NCBI RefSeq assembly: GCF_000425945.1
Contig: NZ_AUEK01000011.1
Location: forward strand, 1 to 64,000
DNA from: Candidatus Solirubrobacter pratensis
Lineage (GTDB): Bacteria; Actinomycetota; Thermoleophilia; Solirubrobacterales; Solirubrobacteraceae
Reading direction: 5' to 3'
DNA length: 64,000 bases
Under the pieces are notes generated by a model. The model saw only the letters and a list, made by a program, of their open reading frames with translations, had not been told where the DNA came from and did not search any database. How positions within the stretch are numbered: position 1 is the first letter of the stretch; every line of letters begins with the position of its first letter. The position numbers and the translations under genes were made by a program. Shown here one piece after another: positions 45,208 to 51,869 of this stretch.

Positions 45208-46919
45208 TCGGCGAGGCGATCGTCCACCGCGGCGGAGCGCCCGCGCAGGACGCCTCCGCGGCCGCCGTCGATCCAGTCGTCGCCGAAGTCATCCGCCACG
45301 GCCTCAACTCGGCGGCCGGGCAGATGAAGCGAGCGCTCGTGCGGACCGCATTCTCGCCGATCATCTACGAGGTCCTGGACTTCGCCGTCGCGCTCTATGA
45401 CGACCAGGTCCGCCTGCTCGCCCAGGCGCCGAGCTTGCCGATGTTCATGGGGCGGCTCAGCTTCTGCGTCGAGGCGGCGGTCGCGGCGGTCGGCGGGGCC
45501 GCCGCGCTGGAGCCCGGGGACGTCGTGCTCTACAACGACCCGTATGGCACGGGCTCGCATCCGCAGGACGCCGCCGTCGTGGCGCCCGCGTTCCTCGACG
45601 GCGAGCTGGTCGGGTACGCCGCCATCAAGGCACATTGGCTCGATGTGGGGGGCAAGGAGCCCTACTCGACCGACACCGTCGACCTGTTCCAGGAGGGGAC
45701 GATCTTCCCTGGCGTCAAGCTGGTGCGGCGCGGCGAGCTGGTCGACGACGTCTACCGGATGATCCTCAGCAACAGCCGCGTGCCGCAGCTGGTGGCCGGT
45801 GACGTGAACGCCGAGCTCGTCGGCGTCGCGACCGGCGTCAAGGCGCTGCTCGCGGTCGTGCGGCAGCATGCGCTGCCCACGTTCCGGGCCGCCGTCGAGC
45901 GGATCTTCGACCACGGCGAGGCGGTGGTACGCAGCTACTTCGAGCGGCTGCCGGACGGTGTCTACCGCGCCTGCGGGCAGCTCGACGACGACGGCGTCTC
46001 GGCCGACCCGGTCACGTTCGAGATCGCCGTCACGGTCGACGGATCCGACCTGACGGTCGACTTCTCCAACGCTCCCGAGCAGCGTCCGGGTCCTGTCAAC
46101 TGCACGCTCCCGAAGACCGTCGCGATCAGCCGCGTCGCCGTCGGGATGCTGGCGGGCGCCGGCGAGCCGCCGAACGAAGGACATCAGCGCCCGATCCAGG
46201 TCATCACCCGCCCCGGGACGCTGTTCCACCCACAGCGGCCCGCGCCCTCGTTCATCGGCGGCTGGGCGTCGTTCCAAGCGCTCGAGACGGTGCTGCTCGC
46301 GGTCGGGCGCGCGCTCCCGGATGCCGTCCCGGCCGGCAGCGGCGGCGACATCTGCTCGCTCGTATGGTGGGGCGAGCGCGCGGACGGCCGCCCCTGGGCT
46401 GACGGCTCTCCGCACCCAGTCGGCCAGGGTGCGCACGCCGGCGGCGACGGCGCGAGCGCCCTCATGCACATCTCCGAGTCGGCCACCCGGGTGACGCCGG
46501 CCGAGGTGTGGGAGACGAAGAACCCGTGGCTGCTGGAGCGCACCGAGTTGATCCCCGACTCCGGCGGCGCGGGCCGGCGGCGCGGCGGGCTCGGCGTCCA
46601 CTACCGCGTCCGCGCGCTGGAGGACATGTGGCTGACCGCGGTGATCGAGCGCACGCGCTCGGCGCCGTCGGCGCTCGCCGGGGGCGGCGAAGGCCGGTCC
46701 AATCGCGCCCGGCTCGAGTTGCCGGACGGCATGAGACGACCGCTCGCCAAGGCGACGCGCGTCCGCGTGCCCGCGGGCGCCGTGCTCGACCTCCAGACCG
46801 GCGGCGGCGGCGGTCACGGCCCGGCCGCCGAGCGGCCGCCGGCCGCGGTGCGCGCCGACCTGCGCGAGGGCTATGTGACCGAGCGGCGGGCGCGGGAGGA
46901 CTACCCGCACGCGTTCTGA
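45204..46919 (+). CDS. hyuB: Hydantoinase/oxoprolinase subunit B, copy 2
   Basis: A 571-residue HyuB paralogue of the gene at 38596. It repeats the same blocks almost word for word (EVIRHGLNSAAGQMKRALVR, FAVALYDDQVRLLAQAPSLP, NDPYGTGSHPQDAAVV, AHWLDVGGKEPYSTDTVDLF) but diverges in the middle and C-terminal substrate-facing parts (for example WASFQALETVLLAVGRALPD instead of WPAMQAMEVIYNAVAQAMPD). No second hyuA accompanies it, so both B subunits probably share one A subunit. ATG 45204 overlaps the M29 stop. It is the last gene of the operon and is followed by a hairpin at 46933-46949. Confidence 0.92.
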   Translation: MIGEAIVHRGGAPAQDASAAAVDPVVAEVIRHGLNSAAGQMKRALVRTAFSPIIYEVLDFAVALYDDQVRLLAQAPSLPMFMGRLSFCVEAAVAAVGGAAALEPGDVVLYNDPYGTGSHPQDAAVVAPAFLDGELVGYAAIKAHWLDVGGKEPYSTDTVDLFQEGTIFPGVKLVRRGELVDDVYRMILSNSRVPQLVAGDVNAELVGVATGVKALLAVVRQHALPTFRAAVERIFDHGEAVVRSYFERLPDGVYRACGQLDDDGVSADPVTFEIAVTVDGSDLTVDFSNAPEQRPGPVNCTLPKTVAISRVAVGMLAGAGEPPNEGHQRPIQVITRPGTLFHPQRPAPSFIGGWASFQALETVLLAVGRALPDAVPAGSGGDICSLVWWGERADGRPWADGSPHPVGQGAHAGGDGASALMHISESATRVTPAEVWETKNPWLLERTELIPDSGGAGRRRGGLGVHYRVRALEDMWLTAVIERTRSAPSALAGGGEGRSNRARLELPDGMRRPLAKATRVRVPAGAVLDLQTGGGGGHGPAAERPPAAVRADLREGYVTERRAREDYPHAF

Positions 46920-46932
46920 GCAGGCGAGGCCG

Positions 46933-46949
46933 GGCCGAGGGCCTCGGCC
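46933..46949 (+). terminator. Operon-ending hairpin
   Basis: GGCCGAG-GGC-CTCGGCC is a perfect seven-base stem with a three-base loop, 14 bases after the hyuB2 TGA. No T-run, but position and stability fit a terminator for the nine-gene operon. Confidence 0.55.
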
Positions 46950-47041
46950 GTGAGCCTGGCGCTGCGGCCCGGCGGCGCCTGCGCCATCACCACTCCGGGC
47001 TTGTCCGCCGCGGCAAGGGCGGCCGCCGCCGCGAAGTCGGC

Positions 47042-47140
47042 ATGGACCACGCGGCGGTCGCGGAGCTGGCCGGCCGCGGCGTCGAGTTCGAGCGCTACGA
47101 CCGGTTCGAGCAGGAGGGTTGCGTTCCCTTAGGGAACTGA
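47042..47140 (+). pseudogene. VOC/glyoxalase-type fragment
   Basis: The frame reads MDHAAVAELAGRGVEFERYD, then RFEQEGCVPLGN and stop. HAAVAELAGRGVEFERYDRF is the helix-strand element found in the second half of VOC (glyoxalase/bleomycin-resistance) proteins. Nothing before or after completes the fold. It lies just upstream of an intact VOC gene and may be the relic of a paralogue. Confidence 0.35.
47123..47137. promoter_or_regulatory. Perfect palindrome upstream of VOC gene
   Basis: GTTCCCT-T-AGGGAAC is a perfect seven-base inverted repeat with a single central base, ending 17 bases before the VOC gene's ATG. Its odd length and short centre are those of a dimeric repressor site. It overlaps the probable transcription start region. 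No cognate regulator gene is adjacent. Confidence 0.5.
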
Positions 47141-47154
47141 ATACGCTGCCGGAC

Positions 47155-47637
47155 ATGAGCCGTTCGACCTCAATGGACAGCCATCGCCCCGGCGTCACCA
47201 ACTTCGTCCACATCGGACTCGTCGTCGAGGACCTCGACGAGACAGTCCGGTTCCTTGCGCTGCTCGGCTTCGACTGCGGCGAGCCCGGGGTGTTCAGCGG
47301 CGAGTGGATCGATCGGATCATCGGTCTGCGGGACGCGAGGGTCGAGATCGTGATGGCTCGCGCCCCCGACGGCAGCGACATGTTCGAGGTCGTGCGCTTC
47401 CACTCGCCTTCCGCCCGCGCTCAAGAGCCGGCGCCGGCCGCGAACCGTCCTGGGCTCCGGCACATTGCCTTCACCGTCGACGACGTGCGTGGCGTCGTCG
47501 ACCGCGTCCGAGAGGCCGGCTGGGAAACGGTCGGGGAGATCGTCGACTTCGAGAACACCTTCCTCCTCTGCTACGTCCGCGGACCCGAAGGGCTGATCGT
47601 CGAACTCGCCGAGCGGCTCGACGGCGCGCCGGCTTAA
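47155..47637 (+). CDS. VOC-family (glyoxalase-like) protein
   Basis: A 160-residue protein with two beta-alpha-beta-beta-beta modules. Module 1 begins NFVHIGLVVEDLDETVRFLA and module 2 begins GLRHIAFTVDDVRGVVDRVR, ending RGPEGLIVELAERL. The metal-ligand pattern H...E...H...E is compatible with His in VHIG, Glu in MFEVVRF, His in RHIAF and Glu in IVELAE. Substrates in this superfamily range from methylglyoxal-glutathione to catechols and antibiotics, so function is open. ATG 47155 is chosen over an upstream in-frame start at 47119 because the palindrome lies between them. Confidence 0.85.
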   Translation: MSRSTSMDSHRPGVTNFVHIGLVVEDLDETVRFLALLGFDCGEPGVFSGEWIDRIIGLRDARVEIVMARAPDGSDMFEVVRFHSPSARAQEPAPAANRPGLRHIAFTVDDVRGVVDRVREAGWETVGEIVDFENTFLLCYVRGPEGLIVELAERLDGAPA

Positions 47638-47763
47638 CGGCCAGACCGAACCGCCCCGGGTTTGAGGGAGGCGGCGGTCAGCGGCGGGGCGCGCCCGATC
47701 GCATCTCTCCCCCGGATCGCACCCCGGCGAAGAAGCTGTCGGCGACGACTGCGGCGAGCGGCG

Positions 47764-48291
47764 TCAGTAGCTCTGCGGCGACGTCTGCGCAGCGCCCTTG
47801 ACCACGCGCGAGCCGCTCGGTGCCACGACGAACCAGACCCCGTCGTAGCCCTGCCCCGTGACCTGGCCCGGCCGCTTGTCGCTCACCACCCGGTACAGCG
47901 GGTGGCCGTGGTAGACGAGTTGCAGCCGGTGGTCCTTGCGCCGCGTCGTGCCGAGCTCCGCCGCGCTGACGCCCGGCGCGGCGCGGGGGCGGCCCTGGAC
48001 GAGCGCGGGAGGCCAGATACGCGAGCAGCCGTCGTAGCAGACGCTCCTGCGGCGCTTGTCCGGGGTGTAGAGGTACAGCGTCCGCGCGCGACCGTCGACG
48101 AGGATCGGGCCTAGCCGGGTCTGCGCCACGCGCACCAGCGATGCGTCCCCCAGGGGCGCGGGCCCCGAGGCGGCGCCGTTGCCCGATCGCATGAGCACGA
48201 CGGCCAGGACGACACCGGCGACGATCGCGGCGGCGGCCGCAGCCGCGAGCGTCCTCTCGCGCCTCGTCCGCATGAGCACGGTCGGTCTCAC
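47764..48291 (-). CDS. Membrane-anchored secreted-repeat protein (COG4315-like)
   Basis: A 175-residue protein with one N-terminal membrane span (TLAAAAAAAIVAGVVLAVVL) and an extracellular domain carrying two copies of the secreted-repeat motif: ARTLYLYTPDKRRRSVCYDG, then CSRIWPPALV, and later QLVYHGHPLYRVVSDKRPGQ, then GYDGVWFVVAPSG. This family of short exported proteins has conserved Tyr, Asp and Cys residues and no established biochemical role. GTG 48291 overlaps the stop of the upstream kinase gene (GTGA), so the two are translationally coupled and may work together at the outer face of the membrane. Confidence 0.8.
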   Translation of the reverse strand: MRPTVLMRTRRERTLAAAAAAAIVAGVVLAVVLMRSGNGAASGPAPLGDASLVRVAQTRLGPILVDGRARTLYLYTPDKRRRSVCYDGCSRIWPPALVQGRPRAAPGVSAAELGTTRRKDHRLQLVYHGHPLYRVVSDKRPGQVTGQGYDGVWFVVAPSGSRVVKGAAQTSPQSY

Positions 48292-50123
48292 TGAAGCTTC
48301 TGCGGCTCGCCGGGCACGTCGCAGAACAACGACGCGATCGACGAGGAGATGCCGTCGTGAGCGGGCGCGAGCGTGGCCGCGTAGACCGTGGTGCCGCCGG
48401 CCTTGGCGGACTGGGCGTTCGACCCCTTGGACTTGAGCGGTCCGCAGAGCGCCGGCGCCGTGGATTCGACATTGCGCCCCTCGCCGGTCCCCAGGACAGC
48501 GTCGTACCGGCGGTTGCGGTTGTAGTCGATGCCGTGGACCACGATGACGGCCTGGTTCGCGCGCACCTGGGCGGCCGTGACCGGCCCGAGGTTCACGGTG
48601 CGGTTGTAGTTGATCGCGCCGGCCGTCGGGAAGCGCGCGAAGTCGTGAAGGCCCTTCGCCGTCGTGGGGCCGTGCGTCGTCAGCGACGTCTGGACCGGGC
48701 CGTAGTACGGAGCCCCATCCTCCGTCGTGATCACGAGATGCCCGTTATGGCGCGCGGCCGCCGAGCCGGGAGGGCACTCGCCGAGCTTGCCCGCGTGGAT
48801 GTGCATCAGGTGGGGCTTGCCGTCGAGCAGGCCCTTGGACGTCAGCGTGACCTTCGCCGTGTCGCCGTTGAGGTGCAGCACCACCTTCCCGAAGCCGTCC
48901 GACACTCGGCTGAACGGCACGGAGGCGAGCGAGGCGTTCGCCTGGTCGCCGGACGAGTTGCCGCCGAGGAGGATGAAGATCGCCGCGACGGCCACGATGA
49001 GCGCGGCAAGGCCTCCGGCCAGCAGCGCGCGGCGGCGGCCCGGGCGTCTCGCGGGCGGAGCGCCGCCGGCGCCGGGGCCGTCGGGCGGCGGCGCATACGC
49101 GGGCGCACGCACGTGTGGGGGCGGAGGTGGGGCGGCGGGAGGCGAGCTCTCGCCACGCGTCGGCAGGGGACCCGCCGTGTCCGCTGCCACCGTCGCATCC
49201 GCGCTCGGGGCGTTCCCGGTGCCCGCGAGGCGGCTCTGCGGCTGAGCGCTGCGTTCCTGCTCGGCGACCGCCGCCCGCACCCCGGCGGCCAGATCGCCGG
49301 CGGTGGCGTAGCGCTCGTCGCGATTCTTCGCCGTCGCGCGGGCGATGACGTCGTCCCAGCCGGACACCAGATCCGCCCGCCGCGTCCGCGGGAGCGGCGG
49401 AGGGTCCGTGACGTGCGCCCACAGCTTGGCCATGTTGCTGTCCTTGGGGTAGGCGACCTCCCCGGTGAGCATCTCGTAGACGACGCATCCCAGCGAGTAG
49501 ACATCGGCGCGCCGGTCGATCGTCAGACCCTGGATCTGCTCTGGGGCGACGTAGTCGGGCGTGCCGACCCAGCTGCCGCTGTGCGTGAGATCGCCGACGG
49601 ACCCGAGGTGCTTGGTGAGGCCGAAATCCGTCAGGTACACGTGCTCGGAGCCGCCCTCGACGCAGACCAGGATGTTCGCCGGCTTGACGTCGCGATGCAC
49701 GAGGCCACGGTCGTGGGCGGCGTCGAGCGCATCCGCGACCTTGCTGACGATGTGCCCGAGGCGAGGGAGCTCGACCGGCCCGGCGTCGATCACGTGGCGC
49801 AGGTTCGAGCCCTGCACGTAGCGCATGGCGAGGTACAGCACGCCATCGTGCTCGCCGCCCCGGTGGACCGGCACGATGTTCGGGTGCTCGAGCGAGGCGG
49901 CGAGCCGAGCTTCGGACCTGAAGCGCGCCACCGCGGTGGCGTCTTGCGTGTACTCCGGCGCGATGATCTTCAGCGCCACCGTCCGGTCGAGGTCCGGGTC
50001 GCGGGCCTTGTAGACGATCCCCATCCCGCCCCGGTCGAGCAGCCCCTCGATCCGGTAGCCGGCGAACATCGAGCCGGGCTCAAGGCGGGGCAGCATGCCC
50101 GCCGCGCCGCTTCGGTTAGCCAT
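48288..50123 (-). CDS. Transmembrane Ser/Thr protein kinase with CHRD-like ectodomain
   Basis: A 611-residue PknB-type kinase. Kinase domain 20-285: glycine loop LLDRGGMGIVYKA, Lys52, HRDVKPAN (143-150), DFG (166-168), APE (193-195), all intact. A Pro/Ala-rich juxtamembrane linker (295-360) leads to one membrane span (367-387). The extracellular part (about 400-560) looks like a CHRD domain: KVVLHLNGDTAKVTLTSKGL, then HLMHIHAGKLGECPPGS and FPTAGAINYNRTVNLG. CHRD folds can bind metal or ligand, so this is a plausible sensor. Start ATG 50123. FHA-domain genes, the usual readers of kinase phosphothreonine, lie divergently just beyond the 292-base promoter region. Confidence 0.9.
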   Translation of the reverse strand: MANRSGAAGMLPRLEPGSMFAGYRIEGLLDRGGMGIVYKARDPDLDRTVALKIIAPEYTQDATAVARFRSEARLAASLEHPNIVPVHRGGEHDGVLYLAMRYVQGSNLRHVIDAGPVELPRLGHIVSKVADALDAAHDRGLVHRDVKPANILVCVEGGSEHVYLTDFGLTKHLGSVGDLTHSGSWVGTPDYVAPEQIQGLTIDRRADVYSLGCVVYEMLTGEVAYPKDSNMAKLWAHVTDPPPLPRTRRADLVSGWDDVIARATAKNRDERYATAGDLAAGVRAAVAEQERSAQPQSRLAGTGNAPSADATVAADTAGPLPTRGESSPPAAPPPPPHVRAPAYAPPPDGPGAGGAPPARRPGRRRALLAGGLAALIVAVAAIFILLGGNSSGDQANASLASVPFSRVSDGFGKVVLHLNGDTAKVTLTSKGLLDGKPHLMHIHAGKLGECPPGSAAARHNGHLVITTEDGAPYYGPVQTSLTTHGPTTAKGLHDFARFPTAGAINYNRTVNLGPVTAAQVRANQAVIVVHGIDYNRNRRYDAVLGTGEGRNVESTAPALCGPLKSKGSNAQSAKAGGTTVYAATLAPAHDGISSSIASLFCDVPGEPQKLQ

Positions 50124-50415
50124 GGTTCACCGCTTCCAGTCGACGGCGAAACGCTGTCACGGCGACCCTAATGGCGGCGGAGAAGCCAAGCAAGATCCGA
50201 CGACGGAGCAGAGCAGGTGGTCGACGGCACGCCGCGAGGCCGATACGGCCGTGAACCAGGCCGCGACGGCGACCGCAATTCGGCGCCGAGCCGCTCAGCA
50301 TCGCGATCGAGGCCGTAAACGAACTGACCGCGAGACAGACCGAGGGGTGCGTGCCGGCGCCTGGACACGCCGGCGCGGTTCGGGTAGTAGTGGGACCAGC
50401 GATCACCGCCGGCGC

Positions 50416-51105
50416 ATGACTCATCCTGGAAGCGCACACCAGTGGTCGCCCGCCGAGCTGAGAGCGCAGATCGAGGCCGAGCGTGCGGGGCTTCCCTTCC
50501 TGCTCTATCGCGATGGACAGGGGACGCAGCGCCTCGTCACGCTCGACGCCGCCGGCTCGCCGCTGAGTGTGGGTCGCCAGCAGGGGTTGGACGTGCCGCT
50601 CGAATGGGACGCCGAGGTCTCGCGTGTGCATGCCGACCTGCGTCGTGTGGGGGATCACTGGGTGCTGGCCGACGACGGGCTCTCGCGCAACGGCACCTAC
50701 GTCAACGGCGAGCGCGTGAGCGGCCGGCGCCGGCTCCACGACGGGGACGTGTTGCGGTTCGGCAGCACTTTGGCGCTGTTCCGCCAGCCGCTGCCGGTGC
50801 CCGCCGACCGCAGCACGATGGCGTCCACGGCACCGTTGTCGCGCTCCGACGTCTCGGAGGCCCAGCGCCGCGTCCTGCTCGCGCTCTGCCGGCCGTTCGC
50901 GGCCGCGCCCGCCTTCGCGACCCCTCCGGGCAATCAGGAGATCGCCGACGAGCTCGTCCTGAGCGTGGACGCGGTCAAGACGCATATGCGGACGCTGTAC
51001 GCCAAGTTCGGCCTCGACGACCTCCCGCAGCAGCGAAAGCGCACGCGCCTGGTCGAGCTCGCGCTGCTGACCGGCATCGTCACCCGCCGAGAGCTCGAGC
51101 CCTGA
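50416..51105 (+). CDS. FHA-domain protein with C-terminal LuxR-like helix-turn-helix
   Basis: A 229-residue cytoplasmic regulator. The FHA domain spans about residues 50-130 (LSVGRQQGLDVPLEWDAEVS, RVHADLRRVGDHWVLADDGL, SRNGTYVNGERV), with the phosphothreonine-binding Arg, Ser, Arg and Asn in place. After a linker, residues 155-225 contain a helix-turn-helix-like segment NQEIADELVLSVDAVKTHMR, then TLYAKFGLDD, resembling a LuxR/GerE DNA-recognition unit. It may turn phosphorylation by the divergent kinase into a transcriptional response. ATG 50416 is chosen because the frame upstream is unlike protein. No clear ribosome site. A strong terminator follows. Confidence 0.82.
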   Translation: MTHPGSAHQWSPAELRAQIEAERAGLPFLLYRDGQGTQRLVTLDAAGSPLSVGRQQGLDVPLEWDAEVSRVHADLRRVGDHWVLADDGLSRNGTYVNGERVSGRRRLHDGDVLRFGSTLALFRQPLPVPADRSTMASTAPLSRSDVSEAQRRVLLALCRPFAAAPAFATPPGNQEIADELVLSVDAVKTHMRTLYAKFGLDDLPQQRKRTRLVELALLTGIVTRRELEP

Positions 51106-51115
51106 GCCAATCCCG

Positions 51116-51137
51116 CGGGGTGGCGCCTGCCACCCCG
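51116..51137 (+). terminator. Terminator hairpin after the FHA-HTH gene
   Basis: CGGGGTGGC pairs with GCCACCCCG across a four-base GCCT loop (nine-base stem), ten bases after the TGA. No T-run. Confidence 0.65.
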
Positions 51138-51235
51138 GGGGCGGCCCCACCCCATCCCGCGGGTCCCTGGCCGCCTCGAGGGTCCGGGCAGACACTGCGG
51201 GCATGCCTTCCACCGCGACCCATAGGAGCTCGGAG

Positions 51236-51763
51236 ATGACCGCGGTTCTCGATCGCCCCGCCGACGCGACTGCCACTCCCCGCGCCGGGGGGCACCGTAC
51301 GCGCCGCGCGCTCCTCTGCACAGCGGCGGCGGCGGCTGCTCTGCTCGGGGCCCTGCAGCTTGTCCTGCCCGCGGTCGCCGAGCAGCGCGTGCGCAGCCGC
51401 CTGGAGCACTTCGGGACCGTTTCGCAGGTCGAGGTCGGAGCCCTTCCGGCCGTCAAGCTGCTGTGGGGGCAGGCCGACGACGCGAAGGTCCGCATGACGA
51501 AGCTTGATGCCGGGCCGCTTAGCCTGGAGGACGTCAGCGTCGTCAAGCACGGCGACTCACTCGACGTGCGCGGCGCCCTGCCGGTCTCGGCGCTCCCCCC
51601 GGGCCTCCATCTGCGCCCCTCCGATCTTCCCGGCGCGCACCTGCTGCTCGATGCCGCCGCCGGCTCGCTGGACGTCCCCGGCGGCAAGCTCGAAGTCCGC
51701 ACGGTCGAGCTCGAGTCGCTCCCGCACCGCCTGATCCTGCACACGACGGCGACGCTCGGCTAA
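51236..51763 (+). CDS. LmeA-like (DUF2993) phospholipid-binding exported protein
   Basis: A 175-residue protein. ATG 51236 has AGGAG at the right distance, making it better than the earlier in-frame ATG at 51203. After a short cytosolic part, an N-terminal signal/anchor (ALLCTAAAAAALLGALQLVL) precedes a beta-rich domain beginning VAEQRVRSRLEHFGTVSQVE, then VGALPAVKLLWGQADDAKVR, the start of DUF2993/LmeA proteins. The mycobacterial founder, LmeA, supports lipoglycan mannan elongation. Here only envelope lipid handling is inferred. It lies upstream of the FHA-ABC exporter. Confidence 0.75.
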   Translation: MTAVLDRPADATATPRAGGHRTRRALLCTAAAAAALLGALQLVLPAVAEQRVRSRLEHFGTVSQVEVGALPAVKLLWGQADDAKVRMTKLDAGPLSLEDVSVVKHGDSLDVRGALPVSALPPGLHLRPSDLPGAHLLLDAAAGSLDVPGGKLEVRTVELESLPHRLILHTTATLG

Positions 51764-51820
51764 CAGGCGGCTCGTCCGGCTTCTAACGCTCGCGGTCGTG
51801 GATCGCTTGCCGCGAGTCGG

Positions 51821-51835
51821 ACCTACCTGGTAGGT
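51821..51835. promoter_or_regulatory. Small palindrome before the FHA-ABC gene
   Basis: ACCTAC-CTG-GTAGGT is a perfect six-base inverted repeat with a three-base centre, in the 106-base gap before the exporter's ATG. It could be an operator or a leader hairpin. Confidence 0.3.
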
Positions 51836-51869
51836 GTCGCACAGGCACCATTCGGCTTTCTCACGCCCC

